Positions 8,048-19,352 of a stretch of 64,000 bases of DNA are shown here, in pieces (position 1 is the stretch's first letter; each line of letters begins with the position of its first letter). The DNA is from Cavia porcellus. Its lineage: Eukaryota; Chordata; Mammalia; Rodentia; Caviidae. The stretch spans positions 54,868,501 to 54,932,500 of the forward strand of contig NW_026947496.1 in NCBI RefSeq assembly GCF_034190915.1, written 5' to 3'. The notes beneath the pieces were generated by a model that saw only the letters and a program-made list of their open reading frames with translations, ran no database searches and was not told the origin of the DNA. The position numbers were made by a program, and so were the translations under genes.

Positions 8048-8532
8048 TGTTGGGAGCCGCAGCCCCGAGCCCGGTCGCCTCACTTGGCGGACGTGAGGCC
8101 TGTAGTAAAGAGTGAGGCCTGAGGTAGATTACCCCTCCCATCGAATATGTTAGTTTCCTGCTTACCGCGTAAACAACCCGCTCAACAATATAGTCTGCCT
8201 GGCAACTGATGATGTTAGCCAATCAGCTTGCCTTGCTTACTTTAACATGATTGGACACTGTACCCGTATATATACCGGTGCCACCCCTGGGCGGAAGTAG
8301 AAGCCAGGTAAAAGCCCGGAAGTAAAAGCCCAAAAGGAGCCACGGAGAGCGGACCGGTAGAGGCTTTGGGGCAGGCTGAAGCACAAAAGGAGCCGCGGGG
8401 AGCGGACCAAAGGAGGCTTCAGCTGGGAGAACCCAGGGCAGGCTGTACGGAGAAGGAAAATAAAAAGAAAAGGTTGTCCACTACCAGACTATGTCGTGTG
8501 TCCTTCCTGCCGGCCGGGAGCGGACATCGACA
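8048..8532 (+). repeat. 3' LTR of the provirus
   Basis: 485 bp, same features at +4198 relative to the 5' LTR: CCAAT 8219, TATA 8267-8274, AATAAA 8459-8464. The only difference from the 5' copy is A at 8342 for G at 4144, a CG-to-CA change typical of CpG decay. Confidence 0.95.
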
Positions 8533-8538
8533 ACTAAC
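8533..8538. other. Target-site duplication, right copy (ACTAAC)
   Basis: Perfect repeat of 3844-3849, closing the provirus. Confidence 0.95.
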
Positions 8539-9365
8539 CTGTTTTCTCCTTCTGTTAACTCTGTCCTTTCATCTATTACTGCTGGTGCCTGCATACAGTC
8601 CCCTTAAACACCCCTGGACAGGAGTCCAGGTGAGAACTGATTTGTCTTTAAAGTTGGTCCACTGATGGCATTCTTCAGAAGACAAAAGTTGACTCTCTTT
8701 GTCTGGGTTAGTGAGGCTGTCCCATGGGTACCCAGGAAATTTGTTCATGTCCATTTTTAGACAGAAATTCTTCTTCTACAAGTGACCAAACCCAACAGAA
8801 CCTTCCTGACCAAGGTAGCTGACATTCATGAGTCGATCTAGCTTCAAACATGGCTGGATTAAGGGCCTCAGGGGACATGATTAACTTCATTCATTTCCTC
8901 TCTCCTCTATACCTGGCCTTGTAGTTCTGTCCTCTTGTGTACGCCCCCTTCTATACCCATAGAGACAATGGCTACAGTTGACACACAATTCCCGTTTAGC
9001 AAACCTAGTGGAAGACAGGACCCTGCCTCTTCATACACAAGTGCCAGTCTTAGGCTGAAATTATTTGTCCTGATCATTGTAAAACCTATCCGTTGGGTCA
9101 AGTTCTAAGTCACTGGGCACCCAGAGTCATGGGTCGACACTTGCATTGAAGAGACTAAGTACTTCAGATCGGCTTCAGTGGGAGCATGACATGGGTGAGG
9201 GGATCCTCCAAAAAACATGCAGAAAAGTTGGCACAGACCAGGGAGCAGCCTGAGTAGCATTTCACATTTTAAATCTCCCCATTATCTGTTTACACAATTA
9301 GCTATCAGTATCAATCACCTTAATTCTATTACTTGAGCATCTAGATTTCATTCACTTGATAAACA
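8539..9365. other. Unique DNA downstream of the provirus
   Basis: No gene or clearly assignable repeat seen. Confidence 0.45.
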
Positions 9366-9560
9366 CCAGCCCAGTGCCTAGTGTGCTCCACACATAGTGC
9401 CAGGCACTTCATTAGCTGCACTGTTCTTCCCACTGAGGGCTACAGGGCTGCTTTCATTACCTCCCCACCGAAGATGAAAGAAGAGGGGCTCGGAGAGCTC
9501 ATGTGACCAACCAAGACCTTACACTGGGTATAAAACAAAAGGCAGAATTTCAACCCAGGA
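9366..9560 (-). repeat. MIR SINE remnant
   Basis: CCAGTGCCTAGTGTGCTCC, GTGCCAGGCACTTCATTAGC and a degraded 'GAAAGAAGAGGGGCTCGGAGAGCTCATGTGACC' core in minus orientation resemble a nearly full-length old MIR. Confidence 0.55.
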
Positions 9561-9699
9561 CCATTCACTGCTGAAATCTGGAATCCTGTACGTTAGCATC
9601 TAGCCCATTGTCAGGCCCTGGCAGACGCTCAATCATGGTGGTCACATGAGTGAGTGAGTAAAGAAACACCACTCCTTGGAAGACATGGTACGTGACTCG

Positions 9700-9896
9700 T
9701 CTCTCCCTGCGACACATTGAGTCACAGGGGAATGTATCACAGCCTCAGAAGAAACCAAGACGGCTGACAACTGGATTTTGGACAGCAGCTTTCAGAACAA
9801 CGTAATTACATTTCAGAAAGAACGTGATTTTGTTGTTTAAGTCATCCAGTCTGTGATACTTTGTTATGACAGCCAGAGCAAACTAATTTACACAGA
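9700..9896 (+). repeat. MaLR (MLT1-like) LTR 3' part
   Basis: TTGTTGTTTAAGTCATCCAG, then TGTGATACTTTGTTATGACAG and AGCAAACTAATTTACACAG is the diagnostic 3' end of MLT1-type ERVL-MaLR LTRs. The upstream portion is degraded. Confidence 0.75.
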
Positions 9897-10517
9897 CTTA
9901 CTGTGCAAAACACACATGGAGGCTCCCCCCCCCCCATGTTTAAAAAGCTCCTAATGAAACAATAAGGACTCTTGGCAAGTAGATCAGTCAAATTTCACTT
10001 ACAGTCAGCATCTCTACCGCTGCCATTTGATAAAAGGGGTTTAAAGAAAGGGAAAAAAAAAAAAAAAAAAACCCTGAAACTTTCTGGTTTCCCACTGTCT
10101 ACAAGAAAAGTTCTCGCAGAGAAAACCAGCACAGGAAATCCAGTCCTGTCTGGTTTTCCTTGGATCAGCCTTGCTGTAATGTTGAACGCCTTTGCTTGGT
10201 GCTCAGGCAGGAGTCGGTCATGAAGGAGGAGCCACACACGCAGAGCCCCCAGGAAAGCAACCTGACACCTCAATTCCCAGGACACAGGGGTTTCAGCATC
10301 TGGAACTTTCAGTATAAAACTGAAGCAAACTGGGCTAAACTGAGTGGTTGGTTTCCTGCCAGTCATTTGTGGCCCACACTGCAGACTTGGACAGTATCCA
10401 AGGACAGATTGCAAGGTTGGACAGCTTGACTAGGACCCCAAGCTCTTGCTTCATAGCTAAACAAACTATTGCCTCTCTGAGCCTGTTTCCCTGAGTTTGA
10501 AAGTGAGCTCATCAGAA

Positions 10518-10555
10518 TATTTTTTATTTTATTTTATTTTATTTTATTTTATTTC
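10518..10555. repeat. (TTTTA)n pentanucleotide repeat
   Basis: About seven copies of TTTTA followed by TTTCTTTTATTT. It abuts the start of the dispersed repeat at 10553 and may be the tail or target of that insertion. Confidence 0.85.
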
Positions 10556-10830
10556 TTTTATTTAAGGAGAAAAGAAAAAAAAACAGTGAAAGGGTACAAG
10601 TTATACAGATTTACAGAAGAAAAAATTGAACAGTAGGAAATCACTAGTTAATGGATTACATATTGCCATCTTAGAAATAATTGTTCAAGTCACAAAATTA
10701 AAGCTTGTAGAGTGGACATTCCAACAATGATACTGCAAACAGTTCTGTTCAATAATCCAATAAAACTCTGTGATATCATTTTCTATCTTATACACTTAAA
10801 TATACATGCAGTTATATAGTTTAGAGCACT
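10553..10830. repeat. Dispersed repeat, copy A (pairs with 37810-38070)
   Basis: Shares with 37810-38070, in the same orientation, ordered words such as GAAATCACTAGTT, ATTACATATTGC, CAAGT.ACAAAAT, AAACTATTCTG-like and ACACTTAAA.AT.CAT. The copies are clearly diverged. I cannot assign a family; no coding capacity is visible. Confidence 0.7.
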
Positions 10831-11119
10831 TTCTTTTCCTCTCTTTTGTATAATGACTATTACACATTTTGGGTTTCATAGAGATAGCGGCAGGCATTAT
10901 GGTAATCACTGTTGATCACCTTATATTATGTTTTTACATTATCTATTATGTCTACCCTTTTGACTTGACCGATTCTGGTCTGTTATGTCACACTTGGTTT
11001 TACTCTCTTCCAAAAAAGCAATAAGAACCGTGGGAGCAGAATATTTTTTATCTTCTGTACGTGTGGGGAGGTAGTGTGATACCATAAGCATTAGGGTTCT
11101 ATCCAGGGTTTGGATGCAT

Positions 11120-11950
11120 CTGCATGGTCCAATCCACCATGTTAGAAATAGGCCCCCAGACACAGACTGTAGGTGCTAGAAAAAAGTCAGACATCAAGCA
11201 AGAAGACTTACTAAGGCAGAAGTCTATTTTTGCAGTAGGGCGTGTGGAGCAATGGGTGTGCCTAGCACAAAGGAGAGCAGAAAGGGTAGCTGACCTTTTC
11301 CCATTGGCTGAGTAAAAGGTTTACAATCTGCCCGGACTGGTTAACTCAAGCGGCTGTGGAGGAATCAGGAGGGTTACTGAGGAGGAAGGGGTTCAGAAGG
11401 TAGGAAGAGGATAGAGAACAGCAAGACCTTGGCTCTTGATAAGCTACCTTTGGTTTATAGCTATGTTCCTAAGGTTCTAACTGAGCAGGCAACTTTGTGA
11501 CTAGGTTGAGCTACAGCCAGAGATAGAGATAATCCCGTTTGATAGGAAAGGCAAAGTTTATTGTTTTCCACACCCACAAACCCAACCCAGCATCTCCCTG
11601 CCTTATGCTCCAGGGTTTTCTGGGCTGAAGCAGCTTGCATGGCCAAAACAGCAGAGACAGACTCCACTGAGAGCAACTTTCTCCAAATTAGGAAGGAGCA
11701 GGTGGGCCACTTTTCCAGTCTCCTTGACCTTCAAGAACATTTCTTAAGAGACCTTTTCTGTGCTCCTCAGAGACTCCACTTGTAACTGCTCGGGTACCTA
11801 GAACAACAAACTTGGAAAACATCCTTGAGTGACCCACTCTCCCACTTTATCTCTTCACTCCTGCCTCCTAGAATCACCACTCAAATAAAACCTCTGCGCC
11901 CCAACCTGGGTCTCAGGCTCTGCTTTCAGAGGAACCCAAATTTAAATGGT
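11120..11950. repeat. Possible old LTR-type sequence, family not assigned
   Basis: The segment ends in CACTCAAATAAAACCTC, then GGTCTCAGGCTCTGCTTTC and GGAACCCAAA, resembling 3' ends of mammalian ERV LTRs, including an AATAAA at 11885. The upstream half has no recognised landmarks, so both boundaries and identity are tentative. Confidence 0.35.
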
Positions 11951-13649
11951 AGGATTAAAAACCACACTCAAGTACATCAAATGTCAAGGAGGCATTTTCA
12001 AAATGCACCTTGTTATTATATATATCTGGACTCTCAAGCTCAGGAGTGTTAGAAACTCTGTCTTATAAGTGGGGCCATCTGAGGACCAGGCTATTCCTAA
12101 GGGGCACAAGCACTTTTATAATAGTCCTGAAAATAGACTGAGTCTACCTGTATGTCACTAAACTGAAGTTTGTTCAGAATGAAAAATGCCTGAAAAATGC
12201 CAGACTGGATGAGAGTTTCACCTTCCCCACTCGGTAGAATCCTTTGTCTAAATTATCACTCCCTTCTTCCCTGGTTGGTTTTTGTGTCCTTAGCACAATG
12301 AGGGAAAGCAGGAGAAAAACAAGTCTACAAAACAACACAGCAGTGTGAAGCTGTTGTTGGACCTTTCCAATGCTCATTTAGCTTTTATAGAAATAGCTAT
12401 AAGCAAGCGACCTTGTAACTGAAATGTTTCTGAGATTTGCAACAGAGGAGCCTCCTGACTTTGACTAAAGCCTGAATGCACAGAGCTGTAAACAGCTCCA
12501 GGGAGTTAGAAAACCTTCCCAAGGCTGTTCTGGAATCAGACTGGATTCTAAAGAAATGACAATGGTGTTCTACAACACATCATTTGATTGTTAATCATTT
12601 ACAGAAGTATGTTCACCTAACATTTCTTCAGACATCCTGGTCAAGTGTGTTCTAATTCCCAGGACTGCAACATGACTCGACTCTTGGTGTTGGTTGACCT
12701 GAGCTACACCAGGTCCCTTAAAGCACCGATGGACAGCCAGCTGTGCAAGGGTTGCCAGCTACTGAGGGACAAGAACCATAGAAGAATTTATCACGGGGCC
12801 CAACTGGTCTAGAAAGAGACTACCAAAGAGAAACAAAGAGCCAAGAAATAGAATCCTTGATCTGCTCCCCTCAAACTTTCACACACTTTGAAATCCTCCA
12901 CGGATCTTGTTAAAATGATTCTGACCCAGTGGTATGTGGGATGGTGCCTGAGATTCTGCGTTTGTAATAGACTCTAGGTGAGCTGAGCATTCACAGATCA
13001 ACTTGGAGCAGCAAAGCTTTGCAGCAGGGATTTGTAAAACCGACATCTGGGCAGAAGTTTGGTCCCACCGGGACAGGCTGTCAAAGCTTTGGCCAAGTCG
13101 CTGCACCTCCCCGCAGAGATGTGAGTGGAACACAGGATAGGAGAGGACCAAGAAAAGATTTGGGGACCAAAGGGAATTGGAAGGATTCCCTGGACAAATC
13201 ATATGTAACCACTTGTACTTCAGTGATATCAGAGAACAGAGCTAATTTCTCCAGATAGCATTATGATTCCTGTGCTGAAAGATGTTTTAATTAAATAAAC
13301 CGATTCTTAAAGACCACTTCCTAAGTAAGCTGTCAGCACTCAGCCTGTTACCAAGACTATCAGGGAGTGTCCGTCCTGCAAGGCTCTGGAGATCAATTTA
13401 TCCAATTCCTTCAATTTTCCTGAAAAGCAAGGCTTGAAAGCAAACTTCAGAGGGATTAGACTACTGATGAAGCCCTCTCAAATGAAACCTTTTGGGGGAG
13501 TCTCAACCTGTTCATATCAGGATATAAATATGAATATTTTTATTTCTATAATAATCACTAGCAGAGAGCTCTGGAGAAACCCTGCTTCCTCAAGTGACCT
13601 TTCACCTCATTCTGAAATCTTCTCCCTTCTTTTTTCCTTTGTGTGTATC
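11951..13649. other. Gene-free DNA
   Basis: Only short chance frames; no recognisable exon, RNA gene or repeat beyond possible small fragments. Confidence 0.45.
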
Positions 13650-13651
13650 TG

Positions 13652-13845
13652 TGTGGCATTGAGGACTGCACCCAGGACCTTCACAGTGAGCTACATCTCC
13701 AGAACTTTTTATTTTATTTTATCTTATTTTTGAGACAGGATCTCACTAAGTCACTAAGTTGCCCAGGCTGGGCTTGAACTCATGATCCTCCTGCCTCAGC
13801 TTCCCAGAGAGCTGGAATTCCAGGCAGGTGCACCATTCCCAGTCT
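13652..13845 (-). repeat. B1-ID dimeric SINE
   Basis: On the plus strand an antisense ID part (GAGGACTGCACCCAGGACC ... GTGAGCTACATCTCCAGAAC) is followed by an A-rich linker complement and an antisense B1 (TTTTGAGACAGGATCTCACT ... GCCCAGGCTGGGCTTGAACT ... CCTCCTGCCTCAGCTTCCC). This order is that of the B1-dID dimers known from several non-murine rodent families. Confidence 0.85.
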
Positions 13846-15555
13846 CTCTATCACTTCTGAACATGAAAACAGTCTCACTCGGGCAAAGGAACAGCTTTCC
13901 TCACTTTCAAGTTTTAATCTCCTATTTGATTCAAATATTCGCCTATGCCTGCAGATGCCACAGAAGAAGTTACTCCAGCCCCAGGGGATGGGAAGGAGAA
14001 GAAACACGGGCTCCTCTTCTTGGCATCCAGGATGGAATCTGCAGTCTCCTTTCTCTTTACCATTGATTCGGAGCTCACTGTAGAGCAGTTCCCAAAGACC
14101 CATCTTTGCTGTGGCATTAAAGGATTCTCAGATATTCATAATGTTTTAAGATAGGTTAATAGATTCCTGGGTTTCCCTCCCCTTGAGTGTTAGCCAGCCT
14201 TAGTGATTCATTTCTACTGAGTGTGGCAGCAGTCATGCTAGGTGACTTCTGAGGCGTGGCAGCAAATGTGATCCATATTTACCCAGGTCTGTATCTTAGG
14301 ATACTAGTCCTGCTGCAAAGAAACAAAGCATGGAGAGGCATGGGTAGGCAGGTTGAGCAATGGCCCACACTGAGCTTCCACCCCACATCCTGCATCCAGA
14401 GCAGTCAGTTGTCAGGTATCCTGAGCCACATACAGCCTCACCTTTGAGTCTCTAGCTGTGATATGTCATCAGAGAGAGGCTGTCCTCAGTGAGAATAACC
14501 CAAAGTACACTCAAGAGCAAGAGGATGAGGTCTTCCGTCAAGCCACCAAGTTCTGAAGTGGCTTGTTACCCAACACTAGACAACCACAGCAATCATCATT
14601 GGTGCTTTGGAAACCCCAGCGGGGATCTCCCTGCCCCCCAGGTCCCTGTACAGGCAATCTGGTTCAGGCTCCTCTTTCCTTGCCCAAGGTTGGTTCTGGC
14701 CCATCTGCTTCATGGCTTCATGTTGCTAAAGTCTGTGTGCACCGAGGCTGCCTCTAATGAGAGTAGCTCACTACCTTCAAGGTATCCACTATTGCATGGA
14801 CACAGCTATTTCCTCTCTCTGCCCCTAGGGTGATGGGCAGGCTACCACACTCCTAACATCACTGCTCCACTTCCTCCTTCCTCTTCCTGCCTCTTTCTTC
14901 ATTCCCAGGAGCTTCGAGAGCTTGATAACACTGGGCCGAAGAGATCAGCACCAAGCAAAGGAAAGGAGGGCGCTGCTCTCCACTCCACAGTGCCCCCCCC
15001 CATGTCACCACTGCCCTCTCCTCCAGGCTTCTCTCTGTCCACAACAGGAAAGGAGAGATGGTGTTAATGGTAGTGGGAATTCTACCAAAATGTTACCACT
15101 CAGAAGCCCCATGAGGAAGTGGCAGATCCCAGCGTCTGGTGGTTCTTGCACTGGAGCCAAGGGAACACTTACCGTCATGGCTACCACGTGTCTCATGCTC
15201 AGTGGGCACTGCATCACTCGTGGGCACACCTTCATTGTGCTCAGCACCACAAACTCTATCCCAACTGCACAGCTCTGTTGGGGCCAAAAGAATGCAGAAA
15301 TGCTGCCCGTACGAGGTGTGATCACAAATCACAGTGAATGTTTGCATTTTTGAAAAATGTATTACAGTGAAAGATGCTGTGGCTGAGCTCAACACTGTCA
15401 CCTTCTGGGGTCTCGACTCTGGGAAATAGAAAGAATCCCAATGAATATCAGACACCAGCCCAGAAGAGTGTGTTTAAAGAGGCAGCAGAATCCTCAGTGA
15501 TGATTTTTGAATATCCCTTTCTCTTTAGGAAGTTTTTGGGTGCTCTGTTCTCATT
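13846..15555. other. Gene-free DNA
   Basis: Several frames of 60-143 codons overlap on both strands near 14900-15460, but none has a recognisable domain, splice context or composition bias. I treat them as chance frames. Confidence 0.45.
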
Positions 15556-15559
15556 CACT

Positions 15560-15690
15560 GAAAAGAAATGTTTTGAGCACCACCTATGTGCCAGGCACTG
15601 TACCCAGTGGGAATGTAATAAAGGTCAAGGCAGACAGGGATCTGATTTCAGAGGAACTTGCTGAAGAGTTGAATAAGCAATTACAAGTGG
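15560..15690. repeat. L2/CR1-type LINE 3' fragment
   Basis: TTTTGAGCACCACCTATGTG and CCAGGCACTGTACCCAGTGG, followed by AATAAAGGTCAAGGCAGACA, is the familiar tail region shared by L2 and MIR-type elements. Confidence 0.55.
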
Positions 15691-17097
15691 GTTGAGTCTC
15701 AAATTAGGAAGCTCAGAGTTATGGGAGCTGAGAAAACTAAGTTCACTGTTAGAAGAGGAGGCCGGGGACATGTGCTTCAGGGAGGGGAGCCAGCAGGTGC
15801 ACACACAGGCACCACGTCATCATGGGGATGTCCCTGCAGCCTCATCCCACACTGGGTGTCTGCCCAGTCTACCTTTGACCTTCCACCATCCCTCAAGGCC
15901 AGGACCTCTGCCATTTCTCAGCAAGCCTGGTTTGTTTTACAGAGTTTAAAACCTTTTGAATTACTTGCCAAAATTAGGAAGTCAACAGATTTCAAATAAA
16001 ATGTGTCTCTGGCTTCTTATCCTAAAAATCCTGCCACCTAGATCCAATTCCTGCCCAGGAACAGGCTTGGAGCTGCTGACAGCTGCTCACTTCCATGGGC
16101 ACATCTTCCCATTTTTGCTCCAGTCTCCATCATTCCCAAAAGCCTCATCCTAGTTCCGGTTGCTTTTTACGTCCACGTGGCAGGTGTAGACACCATAGTT
16201 TGTGATTTTCTGTCCCAGGCAAGATCCACTCCACAAAGAAAGAACTGGGTTCAGGACCACGGCAACAGAGTAGTTTATGGAAACCGTGTTCTCCAAAGCA
16301 CATGTGCACCCTGGTGAAGATTAACAATGTTTTCCTAGAAAATTTGGTTCCCTGAGCTCACTTGATAGAGCCCCTCAGGCTGTGCTGCTGTGCGTGCAGG
16401 ACAAGGAGAGAAGGGAAGGAAGCTTTCTTCTCATCTAATCAGGAATCCTCTTACCACAGAAGCACTTCTGTGACACAGGGCTCTTCTTCAAGATGAAGTT
16501 TTTGAAAGAGATCTCAAAGAGTCCTAAGTCTAAATGACACTGAAATGAGATCAGTCTGGGAGTTAGAGGTACTGGGGTTGTTGGTCCTGGTCCCCAGAGG
16601 CTGATCCTATCCAAGGAGCCCTGAGGAAAGGACTGGCATCAGCAAAGTCTCACAGAAAGCAGTTCTAGGCTGGTTTCCACTGCAAAGGACCCCTCAGAGT
16701 AACGCCAGCTAGGAGGACATATTGGTCATCAGTCAAGAGTTGCTCCCAGGGGAAGTAAATTTCCAGGTACTTTCTGTTCTACTTGAGGGCACATTAGCTT
16801 AAAAGGAGCCGTGGACATTTGACTAAGTGGCTTATGAAGTGGAAAATGTTTCTTGTCTGCAGGGCATTTTAGAGCCTTTTATGTGAACCATGACAATCTA
16901 TGGCAACGGCGAGGATACACAGCAACTCCCAGACCATCTGACTTTTCTACTGGAACACCTACAGATCCCAGGTGCGGAGCCCTTGCTCTTCAGGGCTTGC
17001 ATGGTGTGAGGAGGAGAGCAGGAAAGAATTTCTCTTGACCTCAGCCAAGGGCAGTACTGTCCTGAAGTTCTCTTGGAGCCAAAGGCAGGATTGGGAA
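15691..17097. other. Gene-free DNA
   Basis: No gene recognised. A minus-strand patch at 16145-16330 gives a faint immunoglobulin-like string split between frames, too weak to annotate. Confidence 0.4.
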
Positions 17098-17165
17098 GAC
17101 ATGCTTAGTAAGAGGAAGGTACTGGGTTCAATTTCCAACCCCATATAAAACAACAAAAGCAAAAA
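17098..17165 (+). repeat. ID-type SINE fragment
   Basis: CTTAGTAAGAGGAAGGTACT, then GGGTTCAATTTCCAACCCCA and an A-rich tail matches the 3' half of an ID element (B-box region plus tail). Confidence 0.55.
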
Positions 17166-17540
17166 CCTAGCCAGATGGGGTTCCAGGCGTTTCTGAGTGT
17201 TCCTGGCCCCTGCTGCCTCTCGTCTTCCCTGTGGATGCCCAGTGTGGCCACACCGAGAGCTGACACAGCAGCACCAGTGCCAGGTGTCTCTGCAGCCTCT
17301 GTGGGTTTCCCAAAGATGACCCTTTCAAACTTCCTTTACTGTTGGGAGCTCCAACATCCTTCCCTGACTTCCAGAGCTGGTGGTTATGACACCTTCCCAA
17401 CCAAAACAGAGAACCTCTGGTGATGTGAAACCTTAGCTTGCCTACCTCCACTTTGATTCTTGGTCTGATCTGTTAAGATCCAGTGCTGGAACTTAGTTTA
17501 AAACAATACCCCTTTGTAATGTTTATTTTATTTTATTTTT

Positions 17541-17622
17541 TGTAAGGCCGAGAACTAAACCCAGGTCTTCTTGCCTACTGAGCAAGAATTCTTCCACTGA
17601 GCCACCTTCCCATCTCAATCCC
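17541..17622 (-). repeat. ID-type SINE, antisense
   Basis: After a T-rich tail complement, GGCCGAGAACTAAACCCAGG ... GCCTACTGAGCAAG ... CACTGAGCCACC is an antisense tRNA-derived ID element with degraded A and B boxes. Confidence 0.75.
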
Positions 17623-18424
17623 TCTTCTTTAATAGAATGGATTTAACTATAAAGTTTATATTATTTAATATTTAATGTTTGTGTTTAGCACCCAGCTCAC
17701 AATATTCCTGAAAAAGTAACAATCAGCTCCTGAAAGTTGGTAGAGGTCGACTTCAGCACACCATGGCAGAGACTTAGTTGAAGATCCTACCTTGGAGAAA
17801 GCACATTAGTTTCTCTTTCTCTAGCAAAAGGCTGGACATGTTTGTACATTTGCATTCAAATACTTGGGAAACTTGAAAGACATTCCAAACTCCTTCATGG
17901 GTTTTAGAGGAGCCCTGACTCCTCTTGCCCTGTAAGAGCATTTTGAAGGCTGATGTTAAGGCGACAGGGAGAGATTAACTTTGTCCTGAGAAAGGAAGTT
18001 TGCAGGTCCTTCATTTCTCTTCCCTTACTCCATGACTCAACTGATGTAGGGTGCCGCTACCCAGGCCTTCGGGGAAGCACTGAGTCCCTGTCAACTCCAA
18101 GCCCTTAATGTCTCTCTGCAGCTATGGGGGGCCCACCTGCTGGTACTATCTTATCAGAAGATGTTAACAGCCACAATGAGTCAAGAGAGGAAGCTGAGGT
18201 GCATTATCTCCCTTCCCTGCCTCCAGCTGGAAGACACTGCACTTGGTCAGGAACAAGGGAGGACAAGGTCGCTGCCCTGAGCAGAAGCCCACCCTTAGGG
18301 GGAAGGAGAGGGCTCAGTAGGGCAGAGAGAAAAGGGCTTGTGTGCTTCAGATCATTAGCACATATCATTCTTGGGAGGGGGGATGCAACTTAGCTGAAAG
18401 CAGCTCAGGAATTTACCATAATGA

Positions 18425-18565
18425 AGGTCACACAGTCACAGAGCAGAAGTCACATGCAGGTCTATCAGTCTGAATGACTGAGCTCTTAACTCTTCTCCAT
18501 TGTCTTTGTATTTAATCCTCTCAACAGGCATTTTCCTCATTTTACAGATGAGGAGCCTGGCCTGA
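18425..18565 (-). repeat. MIR SINE remnant
   Basis: AATCCTCTCAACAGGCATTT and TCCTCATTTTACAGATGAGG form the conserved MIR core in reverse orientation; flanking pieces are degraded and rearranged. Confidence 0.5.
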
Positions 18566-19298
18566 CTGTTTAGACTCTCTGTGCCGCAAGAAGAACAGCA
18601 AAGATTCTGCAGGACTCTTGGAACCATGTGAGTCCCCTGCAAAAGGCTGAATGCTTCTGAGGCCGTGTCTTTTGTGTGTGTGCAGCAAGGGAAGAGGAGG
18701 ACGAAGAGAGGAGACAGGGAAGGTTGAGGGGTCGAAGTAATCATCCTAAAGGGACAGCAAGTGTATGAGCTATAGCATTAATACCTGGTGGCAGGTGCTT
18801 GCTGATGCTCCAAGTGGGGACGTGGGAGGGGCAGGCTGAGAGCAGAGCCCTGGTGTCTCCCAGGCACTGCATCCTGCTTCCTGGATTTCCAGAAATGAGC
18901 TCATGGAAAGCTGATCCCCTCTGTTCTCATGGCAACTGGGCCCAGCCCCTTCTGCTAGAAATTGGGACTGGGTGGGTGAGCAGTGGATAGGAATGTCAGA
19001 GGCGGTGACAGTGGTTGCAGTCACCATCACTGTCCTCCATTATCCAGATGGTACCACTGGTAACCATGGCAACAGGCCAGTGGGAGTCATCATTGAAGAT
19101 GTTTATCCTACCCAGAGACAGTTGTGCACACCAGAGACCGCTCTCTAGGAAATGATTCCCATTTTAGTGGCCTGGCTTCTATAGGTCTCCATATCTTATT
19201 ACAGCTTCTGTGGGCCAAACCTCAATTCCAACATGTGGGCCAAACTTGGACAAGTCACCTAACTCCTCTGAGCCATGACTCCATACCTGTTCACTACA

Positions 19299-19352
19299 CT
19301 GATGATGATGATGATGATAACAATGATGGCAACAATGATGATGATGATATTA
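19299..19352. repeat. (GAT)n trinucleotide repeat
   Basis: Interrupted GAT/AAT array (GATGATGATGATGATGATAA, then GATGATGATGATATTATC). Frames across it encode poly-Asp or poly-Ile strings and are not genes. Confidence 0.9.

Larger units (their letters stand above)
3850..8532 (+). mobile_element. Young class II (betaretrovirus-like) endogenous provirus, internally deleted, env-less
   Basis: A 4683-bp provirus: LTR, tRNA-Ile primer site, gag, fused pro/pol remnant, polypurine tract, LTR. It is flanked by a perfect 6-bp target duplication. Its capsid, two CCHC knuckles, A AAA AAC gag-pro frameshift site and dUTPase-containing pro frame place it among betaretrovirus-like ERV2 elements. The two LTRs differ at 1 of 485 positions (G at 4144, A at 8342), so the insertion is recent. 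Both main frames are open. Most of dUTPase, all of protease, most of reverse transcriptase and all of env are absent, so this copy cannot replicate alone. The body is CpG-rich compared with the flanks, also consistent with youth. Mobilisation in trans by an intact relative is inferred. Confidence 0.95.

Noticed and set aside
14922..15353. 143-codon plus-strand frame with overlapping frames on both strands
   Set aside because: No domain in any frame and no conserved composition; multiple overlapping frames suggest chance.
16145..16330. Immunoglobulin-domain-like string on the minus strand (a YGVYTCHV-like piece)
   Set aside because: It needs a frame change from the adjacent open frame, lacks the rest of the fold and splice sites. 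Could be a decayed exon, but the evidence is too thin.
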